Below, piece by piece: positions 1 to 7,601 of a stretch of 64,000 nt of DNA. Within the stretch, counting starts at the first letter, position 1, and each line of letters starts with the position of its first letter. The position numbers were made by a program, and so were the translations under genes. The notes under the pieces were generated by a model, which had not been told where the DNA came from, searched no databases, and was given only the letters and a program-made list of their open reading frames with translations. This DNA is from Bacillus vallismortis (lineage in GTDB: Bacteria; Bacillota; Bacilli; Bacillales; Bacillaceae). The stretch lies in NCBI RefSeq assembly GCF_004116955.1, contig NZ_CP026362.1, positions 2,800,501 to 2,864,500 of the forward strand. Reading direction: 5' to 3'.

Positions 1-1046
1 TAAGTTTTTAAATCAGACAGCGGTGTATGCTCATATTCACTTCTTTTGGCAATCTGCTCATGCGCAAGCTGAATCACATCTAAAGGCGTGGACTGAGGCG
101 CAAAACGAAGACGAAGCGGAATGGTATTAATAAACAGCCCCGTCATTTGTTCTATTCCGGGTACATCGGCGCTTCTTCCTGACACGGTTGTTCCGAACAC
201 CACTTCTTCTTGATCAGAATATTTCTTTAGCAGCAGACCCCAGACACTATATAGAATTGAAGAAAGCGTAACTCGCCGTTCAGCAGCGAGTGAGCGCAGA
301 GCTTTTCCTGCTGAAACCGGAAGTTGTATTTCATGTTTAGAAAAAATAGCATTTCGCTTCCCTGGTCTTTCTGTATTTGGGAGCAATTGTACAGGTTCCC
401 AGTCTTTCAATAACCCTTTCCAAAATGACGCCTGGCTGTCTTTTGTTTCACGCTGCTGTTCCTGCTGCCATTTCACAAATGCTTGATATGACGGTTTTTG
501 AGAAATAACAGGTGTTTGACCCATGGATAATGCTTGATATGACTCCATCCACTCTTTGAGGACAATCCCCATGCTCCAGCCGTCCATCAAGATATGATGA
601 AAGCTGATCATCATCCAGACCCCGTTTTCATCTATTTGATAAAGCGTGACACGAAAAGGTACTTCTTGAAGCTGAAACGGCTCTTTCCGATCATGCGCCG
701 CAAGCTTCTCCTTCAGCTTTTCCTGGGAAATGCCTTTCTCGAACGAGATACTCTGATAACGGATATCTATTTTATGTTGCTTTAATATAACTTGAATGGG
801 CTTAGCTGTTTCCTTCCACCTAAACACCGTCCGCAGCATTTCATTTTGCTGAACCGTTTGCTGCCATGCTTTTTCAAAAAGATCGCGGGCGGCAGGTTCG
901 CTCTCTAGTTTTATCAGCATTTGTTCAAAATAAGCATTACCTTCCGGCTCCATTAAATGATGAAAAAGCAGGCCTTCCTGAATGGTTGTCAGTCCGAGAA
1001 TGTTGGCTATGTTATTTTTATCTATTTTTTTCATTTGCTCACTCAC
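1..1046 (-). CDS. Non-ribosomal peptide synthetase, N-terminal condensation domain (runs off the window)
   Basis: Continuous leftward reading frame entering from the window edge; only the first ~348 residues are present. It opens with a condensation domain: the catalytic motif HHILMDGWS is clear, followed by the latch-side stretch with MTGLFINTIPLRF. I chose the GTG at 1046 because GGAGAGG lies 5 nt upstream. As it follows a C-A-T-E module in the same operon, its C domain should accept a D-configured donor and join it to the next building block (inference). Later domains and the product cannot be seen. The gap after the acyl-CoA dehydrogenase gene is only about 20 nt, so it belongs to the same transcript. 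Confidence 0.9.
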   Translation of the reverse strand, partial: MSEQMKKIDKNNIANILGLTTIQEGLLFHHLMEPEGNAYFEQMLIKLESEPAARDLFEKAWQQTVQQNEMLRTVFRWKETAKPIQVILKQHKIDIRYQSISFEKGISQEKLKEKLAAHDRKEPFQLQEVPFRVTLYQIDENGVWMMISFHHILMDGWSMGIVLKEWMESYQALSMGQTPVISQKPSYQAFVKWQQEQQRETKDSQASFWKGLLKDWEPVQLLPNTERPGKRNAIFSKHEIQLPVSAGKALRSLAAERRVTLSSILYSVWGLLLKKYSDQEEVVFGTTVSGRSADVPGIEQMTGLFINTIPLRLRFAPQSTPLDVIQLAHEQIAKRSEYEHTPLSDLKT

Positions 1047-1067
1047 TGAATCCTCTCCATCCTCTGC

Positions 1068-2210
1068 CTATATATGTTTGACGAAATATCGTCTCAATCC
1101 ATAATTCGCTATAACTTGCTGCTGAATTTGAGATGTCCCTTCAATGATCTCCAATACTTTGGCTTCTCTGTACAGGCGGGCAGCTGAATGATCTCTGCTG
1201 AAGCCGCTTCCTCCATGGATCTGCACATTTGAATTGGTAATCTCAACAGCAACCTTTGAAGTGAAATATTTCGCGATAGACGTTTCCGTCACGGCCTCTG
1301 GATCTTGTTTCATCCGCATTTCGCCGGCTTTCATACATAACGAGCGGGCTGCATGCAGCTGTGTTACGGCATCACCGATCATTCCTTTAATCATTTGATG
1401 TTTGTAGAGCTTCTCTCCGAATTGGCTTCTCTTCCGTGAGTATGTTACTAAAGAATCGACGGCTTCCTGTGCAATCGCCAATCCGGCCCATGCCACACTG
1501 TATCTGCCATGATCCAAAGCCAAATTAACGATGTAACTAAAACCGCCCCCGATTGGCCCTAATATCTGGTCTTCAGAAACCTCTACGCTGTCAAACTCTA
1601 TTTCCGCAAGATAAGAAGCTCTATTGGCCATCATGCCTTCCATTTTTTTTACCGTTACGCCGCTCTGGCGGCTGTCTACAATAAAGGCTGTAACCACTTC
1701 TCCATCACGGGCTATAACCAGAAAAAAGTCAGCAATGGCGCCAAAGGAAATCCATTTTTTTCTGCCGCTGATGACATAGCAGCTTCCGTTTTTTGTATAC
1801 GATGTTTCAATGTGGTTTGCGTCTGAACCAATGTTTGGTTCAGACAATGCAAACGCTCCGATTTTCTCTCCTTTTCCGATGGGGACAAGCCATTCTTCTT
1901 TTTGGCGCTCAGTACCGTACCGCAGCAGAGATTCACCGACTAACGAATTCACAGTCAAAAGGGTTCGAATATTACAGCACGCTTTACCTGCTTGTTCAGT
2001 AAACAAACCGTACTCGACAGGGTTCAATCCCAGTCCGTGATAGACCTCCGGAATACCCGCAGCAAAATAAGATTTGCTCCCTAACTCTTTTATTAATTCT
2101 GCCGGGATGCATTCCTTCTCATCAAACTCGCCTGCAAAAGGTCTGATTTTTTCGTCACAATACCCCCGGAAATCTTGAATGATGTCGGCTTTCACCTCAG
2201 CTGTTTTCAT
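1068..2210 (-). CDS. Acyl-CoA dehydrogenase-like oxidase of the hydroxymalonyl-ACP cassette
   Basis: About 380 residues, normal for an acyl-CoA dehydrogenase. Visible signatures are FALSEPNIGSDA (flavin/substrate loop), the C-terminal IHGGSGFSRDH block and EIIEGTSQIQQQ with the expected catalytic-base glutamate. In hydroxy/methoxymalonyl-ACP pathways (ZmaE and FkbI types) such an enzyme acts on the ACP-bound glyceryl-derived C3 unit, together with a 3-hydroxyacyl dehydrogenase, to give the carboxylated extender unit. The ATG at 2210 is preferred because GGAG sits 9 nt upstream; the gene then overlaps the ACP gene by 14 nt, suggesting coupled translation. The ACP, FkbH-like and dehydrogenase genes immediately upstream support this role over fatty-acid degradation. 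Confidence 0.85.
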   Translation of the reverse strand: MKTAEVKADIIQDFRGYCDEKIRPFAGEFDEKECIPAELIKELGSKSYFAAGIPEVYHGLGLNPVEYGLFTEQAGKACCNIRTLLTVNSLVGESLLRYGTERQKEEWLVPIGKGEKIGAFALSEPNIGSDANHIETSYTKNGSCYVISGRKKWISFGAIADFFLVIARDGEVVTAFIVDSRQSGVTVKKMEGMMANRASYLAEIEFDSVEVSEDQILGPIGGGFSYIVNLALDHGRYSVAWAGLAIAQEAVDSLVTYSRKRSQFGEKLYKHQMIKGMIGDAVTQLHAARSLCMKAGEMRMKQDPEAVTETSIAKYFTSKVAVEITNSNVQIHGGSGFSRDHSAARLYREAKVLEIIEGTSQIQQQVIANYGLRRYFVKHI

Positions 2211-2466
2211 TAGCAAGCGCTCCGTTCTGTTTCTTTTCAATTAGGCTGACGATTCGGTTTACTGTGCTAAAGTTAGCAATATCTAAATCTTCGTTATCAA
2301 GTTGGAACCCAAAGTTTTGCTCAAGAAATGTGACAAGCTTCATCGCAAATAAAGAATTCACAAATCCCATTTCAAAAATGTGATCATCATTGGTTAATTC
2401 GATTTCATCGTCAAAGACCACCAAATTTTGTTCAATATATTCTCTAATTTGTTCATGAAGATTCAT
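2197..2466 (-). CDS. Stand-alone acyl carrier protein for the extender unit
   Basis: 89-residue acidic protein with carrier-protein layout. The phosphopantetheine serine is most likely in GFVNSLFAMKL, where the usual DSL reads NSL; the same Asp-to-Asn change is known in several discrete carriers of unusual extender units. The FkbH-like enzyme would load a glyceryl group from 1,3-bisphosphoglycerate, and the two flanking dehydrogenases would oxidise it (family knowledge). Start ATG at 2466 follows GGGGAGAG. It sits between the FkbH-like and acyl-CoA dehydrogenase genes, as in zwittermicin- and FK520-type cassettes. Confidence 0.85.
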   Translation of the reverse strand: MNLHEQIREYIEQNLVVFDDEIELTNDDHIFEMGFVNSLFAMKLVTFLEQNFGFQLDNEDLDIANFSTVNRIVSLIEKKQNGALANENS

Positions 2467-2497
2467 CTATTTGCTCTCCCCGCTATTTAGATTAATT

Positions 2498-3553
2498 TCA
2501 GCTTCTTGCAACAGGTGATTGGCTGAATTCCGTTTTGACCTCGACATACGCAGGATACGGCTGAATCCGGCTCAGGTCATTTTCAAATAAAATGAAGCCG
2601 TCAGGGCCCTTCGTATGTTCTTTGAAATTGGCAAATTTATATGTGATATACATGACTCTGTTCCGATCTGTTTGTTTAAAATCAGCAAACAGTTTTTTCC
2701 CTTTTTGTTTCGCTTCATTTAAAATAGCTGTCAGTAAAATCGTACCGACACCGCGGGACATAACCCGGCATGACATTAAAAGAAGATTAATATGCCATTC
2801 ATCTCTCTTTTCTTCTATTAAGGAGAGTCCGATCTTTCCATAAGAGCCGTACTTGTCCTCAAGCTCGCAGACCAGCAGCATATGAGAGTCTGACTCTCGG
2901 AAATAATTTAATTCCTGATAATCGTATGTTTTTCCGCTTGCATTCAGCTGGTTTGTACGCACCGTAAGCTCTTCTGCCCGCTGTAAGTCGCTTTCTTGCG
3001 CATGGCTGATCGTAAACTTCATATTCAGAGTGGCAAGAAATTGTTCGGATGGTCCTTCAAACTGCTCTTCGTCCTCTTTTCTGCGGTCATCCTCCAGATA
3101 CATCTCCCGGCGCCTTTTGGCATCCTCCGTTATGAATGCAGGCTTCAGCAAAGGATCGACGATTAGATCCTTATACCGAACGGCATCCCAGCACGTGATC
3201 TCCGGATGGGCATTTTGCACTTCTTCCCTCTCAAACGCTTGGTCGTCAATAAAGAGAATCGTATCCTTATGGATATTGAGGTTTTTGCTGATTTTTTCCA
3301 AAGAAACCGATTTGGCATTCCAGCTGATTTCCGGATATAAAAAGAAATGGTCAATTCCAAATTCCTTTAATTTTTCCATAGCAGCAGCTTCGTCATTTCT
3401 GCTTGCGACAGACAGCAATATGCCGCGTTCATCAAGCTCAGCCAAAATTTCCTTGATGTTGTCATTCAGCTTTACATCATCAGATTCAAGCAGAATACCC
3501 TCCCATAGCGTATGATCTAAATCCCAGACAACACACTTAACTCCCTTTTTCAA
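2498..3553 (-). CDS. FkbH-like HAD-superfamily glyceryl transferase/phosphatase
   Basis: 351 residues with an N-terminal HAD domain: VVWDLDHTLWEG holds the DxDxT nucleophile motif at about residues 11-15, and FIDDQAFER carries the later acidic motif. The C-terminal third (LLMSCRVMSRGVGTILL) looks GNAT-like, as in FkbH proteins. The family takes glycerate from 1,3-bisphosphoglycerate, removes phosphate and loads the glyceryl unit on an ACP. Start is TTG at 3553 with AGGAGG 9 nt upstream; no in-frame ATG is as well placed. It lies between the ACP and 3-hydroxyacyl dehydrogenase genes, forming the usual cassette. Confidence 0.88.
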   Translation of the reverse strand: MKKGVKCVVWDLDHTLWEGILLESDDVKLNDNIKEILAELDERGILLSVASRNDEAAAMEKLKEFGIDHFFLYPEISWNAKSVSLEKISKNLNIHKDTILFIDDQAFEREEVQNAHPEITCWDAVRYKDLIVDPLLKPAFITEDAKRRREMYLEDDRRKEDEEQFEGPSEQFLATLNMKFTISHAQESDLQRAEELTVRTNQLNASGKTYDYQELNYFRESDSHMLLVCELEDKYGSYGKIGLSLIEEKRDEWHINLLLMSCRVMSRGVGTILLTAILNEAKQKGKKLFADFKQTDRNRVMYITYKFANFKEHTKGPDGFILFENDLSRIQPYPAYVEVKTEFSQSPVARS

Positions 3554-3568
3554 TGGTCTGCTCCTCCT

Positions 3569-4423
3569 TTAACTGTATCGAAAGAATCCTTGTCCTGACT
3601 TTCTCCCTAACTTTCCTGCGTCTACCATTTTCACGAGCAGCGGACATGGCCTGAACTTTGAATCTTTGTAGCTTTCATATAGTACCAGCAAGGAGTTAAG
3701 GATCGTATCAAGACCAATTAAATCCGCAGTCGCGAGAGGACCCATTTTATGCCCGAACCCGCCGCGGAAGATTTTATCCACATTGGCTGGTGTCGCCACT
3801 TGATCTTGAACCGTCCAAATGCTTTCATTAATGGTCAGCATTAACACACGATTTGACACAAAGCCAGGCAAATCATGAACAACGACAGGATTTTTGTCGA
3901 AAGATTTCAAAAACTCGACGGTTGCATCGACAGTCTCGTCAGAGGTGGCATCGCCCCGAATCACCTCTACAAGTTCTTTCAGAGGAACAGGATTCATAAA
4001 ATGGGCTCCAATTACCTTTTCAGGGCGATGCATCAGTGAACCGACCTTCGTAATTGAGATACAGCTTGTATTTACAAGATAGATGGCATCTTCTCGGCAG
4101 ATATCCTTTAATTGTAAATACACTTGTCTTTTGATCTCCCAATCTTCTGTTACGTTTTCAATGATGATATCAGCCGGCTCCACATTGTGCGGCTCAGTCG
4201 TGAATTGAATGTTATCAAGCACATCTTCCAGTGACATGCTGAATTTTTCTTTACGCATCAGTTGAACAAGCCTGAATGTCTTTTTAATATTTTCCTCTGC
4301 GGCTTTCAGTTTTTCATCACTGATATCCAGCAAAATCACTTGATACCCATTCGCAGATAAATCAAGAGCCATATCGGCCCCCATGACGCCCCCTCCGATA
4401 ACACCGGCAGTTCTGAAATCCAT
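3569..4423 (-). CDS. 3-hydroxyacyl-CoA dehydrogenase family protein of the extender-unit cassette
   Basis: 284 residues, typical of a 3-hydroxybutyryl-CoA dehydrogenase. The N-terminal Rossmann motif is GVIGGGVMGADMAL. The family blocks GAHFMNPVP and PGFVSNRVL follow, and the helical C-terminal dimerisation domain ends GRKSGQGFF. In these cassettes (ZmaG, FkbK) it oxidises the hydroxyl of ACP-bound glyceryl. Together with FkbH-like, ACP and acyl-CoA dehydrogenase it gives hydroxymalonyl-ACP. No O-methyltransferase is present in the visible operon, so methoxymalonyl is less likely, although such a gene could lie beyond the left edge. Confidence 0.87.
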   Translation of the reverse strand: MDFRTAGVIGGGVMGADMALDLSANGYQVILLDISDEKLKAAEENIKKTFRLVQLMRKEKFSMSLEDVLDNIQFTTEPHNVEPADIIIENVTEDWEIKRQVYLQLKDICREDAIYLVNTSCISITKVGSLMHRPEKVIGAHFMNPVPLKELVEVIRGDATSDETVDATVEFLKSFDKNPVVVHDLPGFVSNRVLMLTINESIWTVQDQVATPANVDKIFRGGFGHKMGPLATADLIGLDTILNSLLVLYESYKDSKFRPCPLLVKMVDAGKLGRKSGQGFFRYS

Positions 4424-4424
4424 T

Positions 4425-5126
4425 TCACACCACTCCTGTCTGATTCAAAATATGATTGATTTTAGCTGTCACTTCTTCTGTCTTCTGATTAATGAAAAAA
4501 TGATCTCCTTCAAATTCGTAAAATCTGCATGTCTGACCGGTGTACTGATTCCAATCAGATAAATCAAACAGCACTGACGGCAGATCACGTTTTCCGTAAA
4601 AAACCGAAATATCGCAGGATAAAGGAGCAACAGCTGTATTCCTGAATGTTTCCAGCAACTCAAAGTCAGCTCTTAAAATAGGAAGGAAAAAGTCAAGCAT
4701 ATGCTCATTTTTGCTGAATTCTTCGGGTACACCCCCCATCTCAATAATCGCTTGTTTTAAAGCGGAATCTGAAAGCTGATGAAGCACTTTCTTTTCCGGA
4801 ATATGAGGCGGGAAACGCCCGGAAAAAAACATATGGATCGGCTGTTTATTTTCCATGGTTAATTTCTTTTGCAATTCGTATGCAAGCAGCGATCCCATGC
4901 TGTGTCCAAAAATGGCATAATCCGAATCATCCAAATGGGACTTTGCTTGCTCAAAAAGATCTTCCGTCACGGACCCTGCATGACTCAGCAATGGCTCAGA
5001 CATTCTCGTTCCATGTCCCGGAAGCTCTAAGGCCACCAGTTTAACTGATGCATCAAGATATCTTTTCCACCCGCTGAAGATGGTGCTCGAACCCCCGGCA
5101 TACGGCAGACAGAATAATTTGATCAT
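4425..5126 (-). CDS. Type II thioesterase (NRPS/PKS editing)
   Basis: 233-residue alpha/beta hydrolase of the SrfAD/GrsT kind. It begins IKLFCLPYAGGSST, has the nucleophile elbow GHSMGS at about residues 74-79, and the C-terminal catalytic histidine in EGDHFF. Such proteins release stalled or mis-primed acyl groups from carrier-protein arms of the assembly line. Its ATG overlaps the stop of the upstream gene in an ATGA junction, so the two are probably translationally coupled. The class is clear; which thioester it edits is not. Confidence 0.9.
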   Translation of the reverse strand: MIKLFCLPYAGGSSTIFSGWKRYLDASVKLVALELPGHGTRMSEPLLSHAGSVTEDLFEQAKSHLDDSDYAIFGHSMGSLLAYELQKKLTMENKQPIHMFFSGRFPPHIPEKKVLHQLSDSALKQAIIEMGGVPEEFSKNEHMLDFFLPILRADFELLETFRNTAVAPLSCDISVFYGKRDLPSVLFDLSDWNQYTGQTCRFYEFEGDHFFINQKTEEVTAKINHILNQTGVV

Positions 5127-6106
5127 TTGACCCTCTCCTCTTTACCAATATCCTTCAGGCATTCAATATGGGCTGCTTCAAGTTCCAGCACTTTTTTCAG
5201 TGAATCTTTGATTCGATCTTCATAACCAGAAGAAGATCCTCCCGAAAAATAAAGCTTAGCCGCCAGATGCCGCGCTGCTTCCCACTCATCAATAATGTCA
5301 GACGTCACAGCGGCAAGCTGTTCAAACGCCGGAAGAAATGCGAGGCGGTATTGCTCTGTTTTTTTTACATTTAAAATTTCATTAAATGAATGAAGGAGCT
5401 TTTCGCTGTCTCTTATGCTATGAAATTGCTCAGTAAACCGGCTGAAGGACGCCAAACCAGATAACATCCGATCTATATGCTCGGTGATGTTATGAACAAA
5501 GAAGGCAGCCGCATCCTTGAAAATGATTTGTCTTGAGCGATCCCTATCCGGATCATAGGAAAAGGAGGCATAAGAATGAAAAGCGGCAGGAGGCTGAAAA
5601 TAACTGTGAAAGCCTTGATAGGCTTTGGCCAAATGATGATATGAAATATTTCTGGCTTCATATGACAAGTTATCGGGATAACGGTTTTCAATGGCAAGGA
5701 CAGTCTGATCTACGTCATGAAAGCCATAAATCAGTATGCAGTTCCGGCTATGCTTAGACATATATTCCTGTCTATAGGGCTGCGCATATGTATCCAACCA
5801 AATGATGACAGGTTTATTTTTAAGAACATCCCGTTTCACATCATCTATGAGACTGCTGCTCACCGATTGCTTATCCGCGCTTATTCCCTGCTGATTCATG
5901 ACATACTCAGGATCATAAACTTCAGTCCGATCAATCATTGGATAACCGTCTTCATCCAATTGATACGAATATATGTCATTTAAAAGATAAGGATAGATTT
6001 CTTGCTGAAACGAGCGAACCACTGAAAAATAACAGTTAAAAAAACAGCTGCGATAAAATAGGTCGTTAAACGGCTGAATACCAGGGATGGATGTTTCACA
6101 TTTCAT
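5123..6106 (-). CDS. BtrH-N-like (papain/C39-type fold) protein of the biosynthetic operon
   Basis: About 327 residues. The start is the ATG at 6106, with GGAG 8 nt upstream inside the end of the peptidase gene. The first half resembles the BtrH N-terminal family: a cysteine-bearing start (RSCFFNCYFSVV), then KPVIIWLDTYAQPY and ILIYGFHD, which in the family frame the Cys/His/Asp centre. Where relatives have His before the 'vvvyGyD' strand this protein has Asn-Cys, so catalytic competence is uncertain. BtrH itself transfers an acyl side chain from ACP to butirosin. Here it may be an acyltransferase or peptidase acting on an ACP- or PCP-bound intermediate (inference only). The C-terminal half is helical and unrecognised. 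Confidence 0.6.
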   Translation of the reverse strand: MKCETSIPGIQPFNDLFYRSCFFNCYFSVVRSFQQEIYPYLLNDIYSYQLDEDGYPMIDRTEVYDPEYVMNQQGISADKQSVSSSLIDDVKRDVLKNKPVIIWLDTYAQPYRQEYMSKHSRNCILIYGFHDVDQTVLAIENRYPDNLSYEARNISYHHLAKAYQGFHSYFQPPAAFHSYASFSYDPDRDRSRQIIFKDAAAFFVHNITEHIDRMLSGLASFSRFTEQFHSIRDSEKLLHSFNEILNVKKTEQYRLAFLPAFEQLAAVTSDIIDEWEAARHLAAKLYFSGGSSSGYEDRIKDSLKKVLELEAAHIECLKDIGKEERVK

Positions 6107-7601
6107 GCGTCTCACTCCTTCTTGCGGCACGGTGATTGAAAAAACAAGCGGTTAAACCGAATATACAGGAGGCAAGGAGCAGCATATAATATACCGCCGC
6201 CAAATAAAGAAGAGAACCGGGTCCCCAAATAAATATCATGCTCCAAGGCAAGCCATTAAAGGCGAAGATTGAAATGAGCTTAGGCGCCACTATTCCGGCT
6301 GCCAGCAAAATCACCCAAAGCAGCGCCTTTATTCCTGTTCCCTGCTGAGCGGGAACATTTTTCGATTTTACACCTTTTAGAAAAATATAAATTCTCCACA
6401 GCAGAACAATAAGCAATAAACTGAATAAAACGAGCATGGCAGCCGCAGCTTTATCAATGACCTGAAACGGATCAGTGACAGAACCGTCCTGCTCTTGGCT
6501 TTGATCGGTTATTACCTGTATAACAGAACGAGCGATTTTCTCAGGATACGCGCTGTTCATATTAGCCAAAACCCCTACAGCCGCATTATCGTCAGAGCTG
6601 ACGATAATAAACGAAGAAAAGTTGGGGTTGGAGCCGGCATGGAACACTTCTTTGACTCTGCCCTTTTTTTCAAAAATTGACCATCCCGCACCATAATACA
6701 CACCCGGCTCTTCGGCTTTTACGCTTTTATCAGGCAGGTGGCTTTGCTCAATCAAGCGGCCTATATCACCGTCGCTGTGATTCAGCTGATATCGAAGCCA
6801 TTTGGATACATCCTCTGCGTTCGTGATAATATATCCGGCAGGCGTGTTCCCCCTATACTCAGGCGCTTTATAGGCTCTGGCTTTTAAAAATCCAATTTTA
6901 AAACCTGATGAGACATCGCCAGCATGTCCAGCGTGCCGCCCAGCATACGTGTTTGACATATCTACCTGCTTAAAAACGTGCTCAGCCATATATTGCTCGT
7001 ACGGCTGTCCTGATGCCTGTTCAATGATATATCCCAGCACATCATAATTGATTGTGGCATATTCAAATGTGCTTCCCGGCTTATGACTAAGTTCAACTCC
7101 CTTTAATCCCTTCGCCGTTTTCTCCAAAGCATCTTCCTTTGAATCAACTTTGATATCCGCTATCGATAAAAAAGGAATTCCGCTTGTATGATGCAGCAAC
7201 TGTTGAATTGTGATATCTGTTTTCTTTCCGTTGTAAACTGCATAAAATCCGCTGATATACCGGCTGACAGGGTCATTTAGACTGATTGCCCCCGAATGTA
7301 CAAGCTTAAGTACACCCAGTGCAGTAAACGCTTTAGAGGTTGAGCCCATCTCAAACAATGTCGAGGCGGTTACAGGGCGGCTATGCCTTTCGCCGGCATA
7401 ACCAAACCCCTTTTCGTATACCACATCATTTCCTTTTACCACTGTCACTGCGATCCCCGGTATTCCGCTTTCCTTCATCTGCTTTTCGATCAGAGCGTCA
7501 ATGCGCTTATCAGCTGGCGTCTGGGCGCTTGCCTGTCCGCCACCCCAGATTTGAATTGACAGGATACAAAGACATAAAATCAGCCATACGTTTCTCATCA
7601 T
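6096..7601 (-). CDS. ClbP-type membrane serine peptidase, predicted prodrug-activating D-Asn peptidase
   Basis: 501 residues. Signal peptide to about Ala26, then a beta-lactamase/S12 domain and three C-terminal membrane helices near residues 385-408, 425-447 and 455-485. Catalytic motifs: Ser87-x-x-Lys90 in EMGSTSKAFTAL; Tyr181 in FEYATINYDVLG, with Thr where many S12 enzymes have Asn; and HAGSNPNFSS as the third box. From memory, colibactin's ClbP shares the SxxK-KAFT block, the Y-A-x-x-NYDVLG block, NPNFSS, LANMNS and a WGP-x-S in the membrane part. ClbP, ZmaM and XcnG remove an N-acyl-D-Asn cap from an exported precursor. The gene overlaps the NRPS that should build that cap. A generic penicillin-binding-like hydrolase is less likely. 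Confidence 0.85.
   Translation of the reverse strand: MMRNVWLILCLCILSIQIWGGGQASAQTPADKRIDALIEKQMKESGIPGIAVTVVKGNDVVYEKGFGYAGERHSRPVTASTLFEMGSTSKAFTALGVLKLVHSGAISLNDPVSRYISGFYAVYNGKKTDITIQQLLHHTSGIPFLSIADIKVDSKEDALEKTAKGLKGVELSHKPGSTFEYATINYDVLGYIIEQASGQPYEQYMAEHVFKQVDMSNTYAGRHAGHAGDVSSGFKIGFLKARAYKAPEYRGNTPAGYIITNAEDVSKWLRYQLNHSDGDIGRLIEQSHLPDKSVKAEEPGVYYGAGWSIFEKKGRVKEVFHAGSNPNFSSFIIVSSDDNAAVGVLANMNSAYPEKIARSVIQVITDQSQEQDGSVTDPFQVIDKAAAAMLVLFSLLLIVLLWRIYIFLKGVKSKNVPAQQGTGIKALLWVILLAAGIVAPKLISIFAFNGLPWSMIFIWGPGSLLYLAAVYYMLLLASCIFGLTACFFNHRAARRSETHEM

Noticed and set aside
866..1081. Plus-strand open frame across the start of the NRPS gene
   Set aside because: It is antisense to a clear condensation-domain coding region and to its ribosome-binding site, and has no recognisable protein features.
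1068..4423. Fatty-acid degradation operon (acyl-CoA and 3-hydroxyacyl dehydrogenases)
   Set aside because: The stand-alone ACP and FkbH-like gene between them, and the flanking NRPS genes, point to extender-unit synthesis.
6096..7601. Beta-lactamase giving antibiotic resistance
   Set aside because: The three C-terminal membrane helices and the NPNFSS/NYDVLG blocks fit ClbP-type peptidases, and its place next to the Asn-specific C-A-T-E gene explains it better.
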